Origin: Methanobacteriota archaeon
GTDB lineage: Archaea; Halobacteriota; Methanomicrobia; Methanomicrobiales; Methanospirillaceae
DNA length: 11,966 nucleotides
Assembly: GCA_009779205.1 (NCBI GenBank)
Contig: WRER01000007.1
Location: forward strand, 1 to 11,966
Direction of reading: 5' to 3'
The notes beneath the pieces were generated by a model. It was given only the letters and a program-made list of their open reading frames with translations. It did no database searches and had not been told where the DNA came from. Positions 1-6,271 of the stretch are shown here, in pieces. Made by a program: the position numbers and the translations under genes. Position 1 is the first letter of the stretch; every line of letters begins with the position of its first letter.

Positions 1-35
1 AGCTTGCCATTGAGGCTGTCCAGGAAAGAAATTAA
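1..35 (+). CDS. Possible 3' tail of a gene entering from the left edge
   Basis: Reading from base 3, the first bases give the short tail LAIEAVQERN followed by TAA at 33-35, which looks like an ordinary charged C-terminal helix. The other plus frames either stop at once or run into low-quality sequence. Only ten codons are visible, so no family can be named and the reading could be chance. Pyrimidine-rich sequence follows (about 52-96), which would suit the end of an archaeal transcript. Confidence 0.3.
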   Translation, partial: LAIEAVQERN

Positions 36-145
36 CATATACATCGATCTCATTTTCCCATTCCCTCCTAACAGGCCGACCTCTTCTTTTTCATCGTCAA
101 TTATCGAAAATAGTTTTTAATCTCTCCGTTTATACTTTTTACCTT

Positions 146-484
146 ATGTCGAATGATTTCGATCTAACTGGTTGTTTTACAGATGACTGTGAAACCTTTG
201 TTTGTAAGGCTCTTGGCAAACATCTCTCATGGATCGACACGTCCCCCATTGTGTCAGCTTGATTTGTTTCCATCCCACACGATCAATGGATTTATTCTCC
301 CCTGTTGCTTTTTAAACTCTTAATTCTACAAGATAAAAAAGTTAGCTACCGCAGGTTCGCTTCAACCCTGACTCTTGATGAGTGCATAGTACTTGGTATG
401 GAAGAACTCGCTTCAGGGTACTTCAGAATACCATGTGCAAGTACGGTACATCATTTTGCTCATGAACAACTTGGTATTTCGTGA
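146..484 (+). pseudogene. Relic of an IS transposase N-terminal region, with an internal TGA
   Basis: From ATG 146 one frame reads MSNDFDLTGCFTDDCE and onward to a TGA at 260-262. The same frame then continues open from 263 to a TGA at 482-484. The downstream part contains LLLFKLLILQDKKVSYRRFA, then a segment ending RIPCASTVHHFAHEQLG. This order (hydrophobic LLLxKxLLLQ, 'SYRRF', a 'P-S/A-ST-x-HHF...LG' turn) matches the N-terminal region of DDE transposases of the IS4/IS5/IS1182 type as I recall them. Replacing the TGA with a sense codon such as TGG gives a continuous reading of about 112 residues. No DDE catalytic part follows, so this is a truncated, inactive remnant. Inverted terminal repeats were not found. 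The family assignment rests on motif memory, not a search. Confidence 0.6.
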
Positions 485-727
485 TTTTCGTGTTTCATTT
501 AATAGTTTTCGAGGAAATCTAATGCGTAACATGGTGAATATTCAACATTCAGCGTGCTACATATAGGGGAAACGTAGGTTTATATCGATTGGTGTGAAGT
601 ACGCGCTTCAGCAGGTAGGGTGTGAGCTATGTATGCGAAGGGGGAAGGGACTGTTTCAGTTGTACGGTTTCAAATAAAATAAAAAAAGTCAAACAAAATG
701 GAAATTGTGTATGGGCGCAAGGAGACG
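485..727. other. Non-coding stretch between transposase relic and the KaiC-like cluster
   Basis: No convincing gene is seen on either strand. The fragment read from about 475 in another frame (VFRDFRVSFNSFRG and on to a stop near 564) may be further decayed transposase but has no recognisable motif. A TATA-like TTTATATC lies near 571-578 and an A-rich stretch near 669-687. Either could serve as a promoter for the short reading frame at 728 or for the KaiC-like pair. Confidence 0.4.
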
Positions 728-823
728 ATGGCAAAAAAACAAAAATCGACAATCGTAGACGTGAGTCAAAACGAATTCTGTCCAGTCTCTTTACTTCTCA
801 CTGGACAGCCTCCCATTATTTGA
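728..823 (+). CDS. Short 31-residue reading frame ahead of the KaiC-like pair (leader ORF or broken gene start)
   Basis: ATG 728 is preceded by GGAG at 721-724 with a three-base spacer, the clearest ribosome-binding site on the left side of the window. The product starts MAKKQKSTIVDVSQ and ends LLLTGQPPII before TGA 821-823. It is in the same frame as the KaiC-like gene at 875, and the 51 bases between (824-874) contain no further stop. There are two readings. It may be a leader peptide or small independent gene coupled to the cluster. Alternatively it is the true 5' end of the next gene, interrupted by a nonsense mutation. I recognise no family for the peptide. Confidence 0.4.
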   Translation: MAKKQKSTIVDVSQNEFCPVSLLLTGQPPII

Positions 824-874
824 ATCTCATGTACGAGTGGTTTATCTGTCACTGTTGCTAAGTGTACAATTACT

Positions 875-1738
875 GTGACGCCTGAACAGATCAATTCTGA
901 TGATAAGCCAATGAGTGGAGTGATTCCAACAGGCATTCCATCACTTGATCCTCTTTTATTTGGTGGACTTCCTCCGGGTACGCTTGTTCTTCTCATCGGA
1001 GAAAGTGGTGCAGGGTGCGAAGAATTTACATATACATGTGCGGCAAGCCTTTCACAGATGAAAAGCGCTCCAAAGGCCAGATTAGCGGCAAATGCTATAC
1101 TGCCTGAGAGTATTTTGTATGTAACAACGACCCGCCGCAAAGAAGACATTGTAAATGAAATATCTCGTGCATTTACACGAGATATGAGAGAAGAACTACA
1201 ATCTATTGACTTTTTTGACTTATCAGATATGTATTTTGAAAAAAGTCTTGTTCCATTGCAGTGGTATTCGGAGCATAGCAATATTATTGAACGGATGCAA
1301 TCAAAAACTCGATTGAACGACAATATCTTAACTGTGCTTGCAAATAGGCTTGATCAAGCTCCAAATCATAGTTTGTTTGTTCTCAATACACTAACTGAAC
1401 TTGCAACTCAGTTCCCCGCAGAAACAGCATGGCCAAGTTTCACTGCATACCTTCGAGGTTTACAACGCGCCCTTACGATGTGGGATTCGTGCATGTATCT
1501 GATTCTAGCAAGAGGTGTCCTAAAGCCATGGCAGGAATGTGAATTGGAAGATGCGTGTGACGCTGTCATTCATTTTCAATGGGAAGTCTCATCAACTGCG
1601 AAGCGTCAACGGGTGCTTTATATAGAGAAGTTCCGCGGAATACTTCCTCAGCTGGAGGAAAAGGAATTAGTGAAATTTATAGTTAAAATAACACCTGCTC
1701 AAGGGTTTGAAGTCAACAATGTCAGGGCGGTTGTCTAA
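875..1738 (+). CDS. KaiC/RecA-superfamily ATPase-like protein with degenerate nucleotide-binding site
   Basis: The 287-residue product keeps the KaiC-type lead-in IPTGIPSLDPLLFGGLPPG (residues 17-35), but the P-loop is G-E-S-G-A-G-C-E-E (42-50), where an active site needs G-K-T/S. The usual Glu-Glu pair after the second strand is replaced by T-T-T-R-R (84-88), and the Walker B strand ends in Asn (SLFVLN, 166-171) instead of Asp. ATP hydrolysis is therefore unlikely. The fold is probably retained as a regulatory or partner subunit. The GTG start at 875 has no clear ribosome-binding site. ATG 911 (MSGVIPTG) is a reasonable alternative, and an upstream extension is discussed for 728-823. The stop overlaps the next start by one base (TAATG), so the two are probably co-translated. 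Degenerate KaiC-like proteins of this kind occur in archaea and are thought to act in signalling, but the exact role is unknown. Confidence 0.8.
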   Translation: MTPEQINSDDKPMSGVIPTGIPSLDPLLFGGLPPGTLVLLIGESGAGCEEFTYTCAASLSQMKSAPKARLAANAILPESILYVTTTRRKEDIVNEISRAFTRDMREELQSIDFFDLSDMYFEKSLVPLQWYSEHSNIIERMQSKTRLNDNILTVLANRLDQAPNHSLFVLNTLTELATQFPAETAWPSFTAYLRGLQRALTMWDSCMYLILARGVLKPWQECELEDACDAVIHFQWEVSSTAKRQRVLYIEKFRGILPQLEEKELVKFIVKITPAQGFEVNNVRAVV

Positions 1739-2796
1739 TGACTTCTCAAAGCGAAGGAAATGTGCAAGAACCTGATTTATTTGCATTATTGCAGCCTTTA
1801 GAGAGCCCTCCTCCACCGGAGGAATCTCCGATCCCTCCTCCTGAGGAGAAACCAGATCTTCCCGCAAAGAAACAGTCACAACCATCGGGTTTGCCTTCTT
1901 CTCTTGAAAAAAAATTAGGTCCTATTGTAAAAGCTAGTCCACAAGAAGCTCCAATACTTCAGGAGATTGCTTCTGATGTTGGTACTGTTCCTATTGTAAA
2001 AGCTAGTCCACAAGAAGCTCCAATACTTCAGGAGATTGCTTCTGATGTTGGTACTGTTCCTATTGTAAAAGATAGTCCACAAGAAGCTCCAATACAATAC
2101 CCACGCGCACGTATGGGAATTCCTGGACTTGATGAAATGCTTTCTGGCGGACTCATTCGAGGAAGTGTAGCTGCTATTGTTGGACAATATGGTACAGGAA
2201 AGACAAGTTTTGCGGTTCATTTTGCCGTTGAAGGATTAAAAAAAGATGAAACTGTATTATATATTGCTCTTGAGGAGCGCCGAACTCGTCTGATACAATA
2301 TATGAACTCATATGGGGTTGATATTCAAAAATCAATCAAAAATGGAAAGCTTCTTGTGATCAATCTCGATCCATCTGACTTCAACTTAGCGATCCAAGGT
2401 GTAAAAAATGAGATCCCTGCGTTAATCAGAAAAACACAAGCAGATAGATTTGTTATTGATCCAATCTCACTGTTTGAAGATCTCTTTGCAGACGATGCAA
2501 CAAGAAGACGAGAACTGATGCGATTCTTAGAGACACTGCGTGACATGACGAATTGTACTTTTCTATTTACAAGTGAAACAGATCGTGCTAATCCACTTTC
2601 CAGCAGATATAACCTGATTGAATACTTAAGCGATACCGTTGTTTCACTTCGTTATGTGCGCAATACCGAAGCCAGCGCGGTACGTCTTGCAGTAGAGATT
2701 ATAAAGATGAGAATGTCAGCTCATTCCAGAGAAACAAAGCCGTACGAGCTGAAACCAGGAATGGTAGAAGTATATATAGACGCTAATGTGTTCTGA
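1738..2796 (+). CDS. KaiC-like RecA-superfamily ATPase with Pro-rich repeat linker
   Basis: The product has 352 residues. Residues 1-122 are low-complexity: a Pro/Glu-rich run (23-40), then a 23-residue unit starting PIVKASPQEAP repeated 2.5 times (62-119). Residues 123-350 form a single KaiC domain: RMGIPGLDEMLSGGL (125-139), an intact Walker A G-Q-Y-G-T-G-K-T (149-156), the Glu-Glu pair in YIALEE (175-180), and Walker B FVID (238-241). It should bind and hydrolyse ATP. Single-domain archaeal KaiC-like proteins often work in taxis and signalling (compare FlaH/ArlH), but this one is not beside archaellum genes. Its start codon overlaps the stop of the degenerate paralogue, which makes a hetero-complex of a dead and a live subunit a natural guess. 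The long disordered tail could be a flexible tether. The precise function is not known. Confidence 0.88.
   Translation: MTSQSEGNVQEPDLFALLQPLESPPPPEESPIPPPEEKPDLPAKKQSQPSGLPSSLEKKLGPIVKASPQEAPILQEIASDVGTVPIVKASPQEAPILQEIASDVGTVPIVKDSPQEAPIQYPRARMGIPGLDEMLSGGLIRGSVAAIVGQYGTGKTSFAVHFAVEGLKKDETVLYIALEERRTRLIQYMNSYGVDIQKSIKNGKLLVINLDPSDFNLAIQGVKNEIPALIRKTQADRFVIDPISLFEDLFADDATRRRELMRFLETLRDMTNCTFLFTSETDRANPLSSRYNLIEYLSDTVVSLRYVRNTEASAVRLAVEIIKMRMSAHSRETKPYELKPGMVEVYIDANVF
1921..2095 (+). repeat. 69-bp in-frame tandem repeat, about 2.5 copies
   Basis: Units start at 1921, 1990 and 2059 with the opening CCTATTGTAAAAG. The first two 69-bp units are identical as read. The third is partial (2059-2095) and has one change (GCT to GAT, Ala to Asp). 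Because 69 is a multiple of three, copy number can change without breaking the KaiC-like gene. Near-identity at synonymous sites points to recent duplication rather than selection on old repeats. Confidence 0.95.
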
Positions 2797-2822
2797 TGTA
2801 TATGAACTAATTCTTGAAACAT

Positions 2823-2840
2823 AATTTTTTTATTTTTTAT
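2823..2840 (+). terminator. T-rich terminator after the KaiC-like pair
   Basis: Two T-runs (2825-2831 and 2833-2838) begin 28 bases after the stop of the second KaiC-like gene. Oligo-T tracts on the coding strand are the usual intrinsic terminators in archaea. The tract also separates this unit from convergent hypD. Confidence 0.55.
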
Positions 2841-2929
2841 GCCAGATGCGACATGCTCGATTTTGTTGAACTTTGAGTTAAGTCCCTCCACGAGTTACAT
2901 GTGGTATTGATGCCAGATGCGACATGCTC
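2839..2929. repeat. Two 20-bp direct copies of the hypD 3' coding end
   Basis: The 20-mer ATGCCAGATGCGACATGCTC occurs at 2839-2858 and again at 2910-2929, 71 bases apart. The second copy is inside hypD and encodes part of its C-terminal ACRIWH segment on the minus strand. The first copy lies beyond the hypD stop in non-coding sequence. The offset is not a multiple of three, so the outer copy is not a lost extension in the same frame. Confidence 0.9.
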
Positions 2930-3914
2930 CTTCATGGCTTACCATACATGGACCAATCGGATGTTTAGGGGTACACGCGGTTCCATACAATGTGCAGTCA
3001 TCTGGCTGTGCAATGCCACGAAGGATACGATCACATGCACATGCTGAATTTTTTGGCGTATCGCGGCATGTGACTCCGAATTTCTTCCAAGCGTCGTACT
3101 GTGCATATGAATCGCGAAGAGAAAGGCCTGAGTTTTGTATGACGGGAAAACCACGCCAAGCTGCATCACAAGGTTCGAATACGAGGTTCATTATTTCTTG
3201 CGCTTTTTGATTGCCAGTTGGAAGTACTGCACGTGGATACGCATTATCCACGCGACATTCACCACTTTTGACCTGTTCAGCAAGCATTAAGAGACCAAGC
3301 AATATGTCATCGGCCTCAAATCCAGCAACTGCCTGAGGTACTGGAAAACCTCGATATGCCTCCGTTCCGGATACGACCAAAACATGGCCGGGAAGTAAAA
3401 ATCCGTCAAGAGCTGCCTCTCCTTGTTCCAAGAGCCATTTCATTGCAGGAGGAATCAAACGATGGCAAGATAAAATGGAGAAGTTGTCAGGTGGGTTTGT
3501 CATGAGCATTGCAGCAACTGTCGGTGCTGTGGTTTCAAAGCCACAGGAAATAAAAACAACCTCTTTTTTTTCTTTTTGTGCAATTTCCACTGCTTTATGA
3601 ACACCCTGTACAACCCGTACATCTCCGCCTGCTTCCCCAAGTGAGGAGGAAGAGCCTGGAACTCGCAACAGATCACCATATGTTGCAATAATACATCCAT
3701 TTTCAAGCAGTTCGATCGCTGCATCAATCTCCCCCTGGGGAGTGATACATACTGGGCATCCAGGACCCATTACAATCTTCAATTTTGATGGCAATAAGCT
3801 GCGGATTCCATGACGGGCAATAGATGCTTCATGAGTTCCGCACACATGCATCAGCGTCATATCTCGGTCTATAACCTCTGCCAACTTGTCCGCAATCTTG
3901 TTTCCTGCAACCAT
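2895..3914 (-). CDS. hypD: HypD, NiFe-hydrogenase maturation iron-sulfur protein
   Basis: HypD works with HypC and HypE in the cytoplasm to build the Fe(CN)2CO group later inserted into NiFe hydrogenases. The 339-residue protein shows the full set of family signatures: VCGTHE (24-29), G-P-G-C-P-V-C (50-56), SCGFETTAP (123-131) and GHV (176-178). The C-terminal cysteine cluster that holds the 4Fe-4S centre is also present, with C292, C294, C307, C314, C323 and C331 including YGTACTP and GPCMVSHEG. Length is slightly below the roughly 370 of the bacterial form, as is usual in archaea. The start at 3914 is the first ATG of the frame, with no strong ribosome-binding site. It is transcribed away from mscS with 42 bases between the two starts. 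No other hyp gene is in the window, so the partners must be elsewhere. Confidence 0.95.
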   Translation of the reverse strand: MVAGNKIADKLAEVIDRDMTLMHVCGTHEASIARHGIRSLLPSKLKIVMGPGCPVCITPQGEIDAAIELLENGCIIATYGDLLRVPGSSSSLGEAGGDVRVVQGVHKAVEIAQKEKKEVVFISCGFETTAPTVAAMLMTNPPDNFSILSCHRLIPPAMKWLLEQGEAALDGFLLPGHVLVVSGTEAYRGFPVPQAVAGFEADDILLGLLMLAEQVKSGECRVDNAYPRAVLPTGNQKAQEIMNLVFEPCDAAWRGFPVIQNSGLSLRDSYAQYDAWKKFGVTCRDTPKNSACACDRILRGIAQPDDCTLYGTACTPKHPIGPCMVSHEGACRIWHQYHM

Positions 3915-3956
3915 TAATTCAAGTACTATTGAGTATTAACCATAAATAGTAGTTAC

Positions 3957-5006
3957 ATGGATTCTGCAACACTAGCTGTTACGCTCGACATCTTCTATGT
4001 TTTAATTGCCGTAACGACAGGGGTAATACTCGTTATTGCATTCTATTTGCTCGTTCGAAGAGCGAAAAAAATAGCTGCACGAAAAGGATCTCATGTCCGT
4101 GTTATTATCTATCGTGCCATTACAAAACCTGGAATTTTTCTCATAACTGCATTCACTTTCCTTTGGATACTGAAAGCCGTTCCACTGCCGGTCATTCTTA
4201 TTCCTCTCATCACTACCGAATATGTGCATGTGGTATATGTTATCGTTGCAGCCTGGTTTATCGGAGAAGCCCTCCACGATATCATTCATCTTTACAATGA
4301 ACATCTCCGACATAAATCCCCGAATGAGAGAGTTGACAATAAACTCATCAGCTTTTTAGAGCTCACTGTTCGCTACATTATCTGGATCGTTGCATTATTC
4401 ATTATTCTCGCACTTCTTCATGTGAATATAACTCCTCTCATCACAGCAGGAGGATTTATCGGTGTTGGACTCACGATTGCAGCTCAGAGTATCCTTGGAA
4501 ACTTATTTTCAGGCCTGATTCTCGCAACAGACCAGCCATTCAAGATAGGAGACAGGATTCAGGTTAGCAACTATATCGGAGATGTACTTGCCATTGGAAT
4601 GAGGAGTTGTTTAATTAAAACGACAGATAATCAAACCATTGTAATTCCTAACAGTCTGATCGAAAAAGATGTCGTGACCAATTTTTCAGTACCGGATCCA
4701 AGATTGTCACTTTCAATTCCACTTAAAGTTCCGTATGGCACAGATATTGAATGGATAAAAGGTATCATTCTTGATGTCGTGAATGATTGTACAGAAAAAT
4801 ACTCCATTATTCTCGAAGATCCAGGACCAAAAATATACTTTCAGAATTTTGGACAGTACTGCTTGACCTTCAGTTTATCACTATGGATCAGCAACTTCTC
4901 ATACAGGAATGATGCAATCGATCTGATCAATAGTTCTATTCAAAAACGATTTGATGAAGAAGGAATTAAAATTCCAAGTTCTACTGTTATCAAGGAAAAC
5001 GAATAG
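3957..5006 (+). CDS. MscS-family mechanosensitive ion channel
   Basis: The product is a membrane channel of the small-conductance mechanosensitive type, which opens under membrane tension to release solutes after osmotic downshift. The 349 residues carry hydrophobic segments at about 10-33, 59-84, 88-107 and 137-155, then the pore helix (about 160-190) containing GGFIGVGLTIAAQSILGN. The signature that follows, DQPFKIGDRI (192-201), and the P-N pair at 231-232 in IVIPNSLI are typical of the MscS beta domain. The cytoplasmic alpha/beta part extends to about residue 340. Four or more helices make it slightly larger than the E. coli three-helix MscS. It is divergent from hypD. cheW follows 32 bases downstream on the same strand, so co-transcription is likely. 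Confidence 0.92.
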   Translation: MDSATLAVTLDIFYVLIAVTTGVILVIAFYLLVRRAKKIAARKGSHVRVIIYRAITKPGIFLITAFTFLWILKAVPLPVILIPLITTEYVHVVYVIVAAWFIGEALHDIIHLYNEHLRHKSPNERVDNKLISFLELTVRYIIWIVALFIILALLHVNITPLITAGGFIGVGLTIAAQSILGNLFSGLILATDQPFKIGDRIQVSNYIGDVLAIGMRSCLIKTTDNQTIVIPNSLIEKDVVTNFSVPDPRLSLSIPLKVPYGTDIEWIKGIILDVVNDCTEKYSIILEDPGPKIYFQNFGQYCLTFSLSLWISNFSYRNDAIDLINSSIQKRFDEEGIKIPSSTVIKENE

Positions 5007-5038
5007 AGAAATAGTACCAGAACAGAGATGTACACATA

Positions 5039-5593
5039 ATGGCTGCCAGTGGAGCTGAACAGAATAGTAAACTCCTGAGTTCAAATACCCCACGAAAAAA
5101 AGACGAATACACAGGCGGAGAAATTGATCCTAGTCGGTACACCAAGGTTGTAGAATTTTTGCTTGATAGTAAACATTTTGTTGTTGACTTGTATGGTGTA
5201 AAAGAGATTGTGAAGTGCACCGGAGTTACGAAGCTGCCAAATACACCTGTACATATTCATGGTATTATTGACATAAGAGGGCAGATCACGACGGTTATCG
5301 ATCCTAAAAAGTACCTCAAAATTGAAGAGGGAAAGGAGAGCAGCACAGGAAAATGCAAGATTATTGTGCTAGACGAGAAAAAAACAGGTACAAAAGTTGG
5401 AATGCTTGTGGACGAAGTGGTGGCAATCACAGCATATTCTAAAGAAGATATTAACACCTCAATAGCCAATGACTCGAGCAGCTATATCAAAGGAATTGTC
5501 GAAAAGGTTACGCACGGAGCACATGAGGGAGAACGAGATAAAATTGAGTTGATCGTCTGGATTGAAGCTTCAAAGTTCGTGGAAGAACTATGA
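5039..5593 (+). CDS. cheW: CheW-like chemotaxis coupling protein
   Basis: CheW couples chemoreceptors to the CheA kinase in the cytoplasm. The CheW domain occupies about residues 35-182 of 184, with the hallmark G-I-I-D-I-R-G-Q-I-T-T-V-I-D (75-88), the strand VGMLVDEVVAI (120-130) and the late YIKGIVEKV segment (149-157). Residues 1-30 are a polar, probably disordered lead. The start ATG 5039 has only a weak purine stretch upstream. It stands apart from any cheA, cheY or receptor gene in this window and follows the MscS channel by 32 bases. Either it serves a che cluster elsewhere or it couples receptors to another signalling output. Function is firm at family level and the partner is unknown. 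Confidence 0.9.
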   Translation: MAASGAEQNSKLLSSNTPRKKDEYTGGEIDPSRYTKVVEFLLDSKHFVVDLYGVKEIVKCTGVTKLPNTPVHIHGIIDIRGQITTVIDPKKYLKIEEGKESSTGKCKIIVLDEKKTGTKVGMLVDEVVAITAYSKEDINTSIANDSSSYIKGIVEKVTHGAHEGERDKIELIVWIEASKFVEEL

Positions 5594-5601
5594 ATTACAC
5601 T

Positions 5602-5624
5602 GTTTTTTAAAAATAAAAAGTAAT
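5602..5624. terminator. Bidirectional terminator between cheW and S6e
   Basis: T6 on the plus strand (5602-5608) is followed directly by an A-rich tract (to 5620) that gives T-runs on the minus strand. This sits exactly between two convergent stop codons and should end both transcripts. Confidence 0.5.
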
Positions 5625-6055
5625 TATTCTTCAGGTTGCGTTTCTTCTTCAGGTTGTGTTTCTGCTTCAGGTTCTGGTGGTGCAAAGTACTGCTCAAGCG
5701 TTTTTGAACCATACTGAGTTACGATCGCGTTAATCTGAACGAAATCCGCAGTGATTTCACTTCCTCGAATCATTTTCCTTCGGCGTTGACCTTCCATAAC
5801 AGGGTGGAATCCAACACCTCCACGGAGTAATGAACGGCGACGGCCTGATATTGGTAAGCTCTGTCGCGCAGGGGTGCCGTTTTTATCAGAGGCACCAGTT
5901 ATCTTAATAGTGTATCCGTCAAACCCAAGCGGGGATGCATTTACTTCTTGTCCAACGTGTTTTCCAATAAATGAGCTTGCCGCAGCACCTGTTGCCGCAA
6001 CATTGTATGCTTTTCCATTTTTTGTATCAGAAAGTACTACTTTAAAATCTACCAT
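5624..6055 (-). CDS. rps6e: Small-subunit ribosomal protein S6e (eS6)
   Basis: The product is a component of the 30S ribosomal subunit, shared by archaea and eukaryotes and absent from bacteria. The 143-residue product opens MVDFKVVLSDTKNGKAY, followed by FIGKHVGQEV (29-38), the conserved YTIKITGASDKNGTPAR (48-64), LLRGGVGFHP (77-85) and the basic GQRRRKMIRGSEI (89-101), in the same order as archaeal S6e. The tail after residue 117 is acidic and Pro/Glu-rich (ETQPEEETQPEE) and makes the protein slightly longer than the usual 120-135. The gene stands alone on the minus strand, facing cheW and divergent from the hydrolase gene. A TATA-like TTATAATC-type element lies roughly 55 bases upstream of the start (6108-6117), which is tentative. 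Confidence 0.92.
   Translation of the reverse strand: MVDFKVVLSDTKNGKAYNVAATGAAASSFIGKHVGQEVNASPLGFDGYTIKITGASDKNGTPARQSLPISGRRRSLLRGGVGFHPVMEGQRRRKMIRGSEITADFVQINAIVTQYGSKTLEQYFAPPEPEAETQPEEETQPEE
5627..5674 (-). repeat. 18-bp tandem repeat in the acidic tail of S6e
   Basis: The plus-strand unit TTCTTCAGGTTGYGTTTC occurs at 5627-5644 and 5645-5662, followed by a diverged partial copy to about 5674. It encodes the ETQPEE unit repeats at the C-terminus. The period is in frame, so tail length can vary without harming the ribosomal fold. Confidence 0.85.
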
Positions 6056-6271
6056 GTAAATCCAGGTTATTTGTCTATTATTTCAATCAAATAGCTATTC
6101 AAGTGAGAATTATAATCAGTTTTATTGTCCCGCTCACTCTGGAATGTCTCCAAAGAAGTCCCTACTTACATCTTCATTATTTGGTATATAGATACCGATA
6201 AGGAATGTTATGGGTGACCTGGGGAGCACAAGTACTTTGTATGCAGGACGCCTATCTTTTATTGAAATAAT

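Noticed and set aside
821..823. TGA read as selenocysteine to fuse the 31-codon frame with the KaiC-like gene
   Set aside because: No selenocysteine insertion hairpin is evident and neither gene belongs to a known selenoprotein family; a stop codon is the simpler reading.
622..861. Plus-strand 79-codon reading frame in another register
   Set aside because: Cys- and Lys-rich composition without family features. The overlapping short frame at 728 has a much better ribosome-binding site.
766..1323. Long minus-strand reading frame of 185 codons opposite the first KaiC-like gene
   Set aside because: It lies on the complementary strand of a gene with clear KaiC-family motifs, and its own translation shows no recognisable domain.
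1921..2095. Repeats considered as a CRISPR array
   Set aside because: Units are directly adjacent without spacers, are in frame, and encode part of a protein.
1915..2220. Minus-strand frame with repeated YWSFLWTSFYNR segments
   Set aside because: This is the reverse reading of the 69-bp tandem repeat in the KaiC-like gene.
3165..3190. GGTTCGAATAC resembling a tRNA T-arm
   Set aside because: It is inside the hypD coding region and no cloverleaf or acceptor stem can be built around it.
6134..6271. Minus-strand tail reading LPRSPITFLIGIYIPNNEDV between S6e and the hydrolase
   Set aside because: It looks protein-like, but there is no start codon with a ribosome-binding site outside the hydrolase gene and no family is recognised. 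The rest of the frame overlaps the hydrolase.
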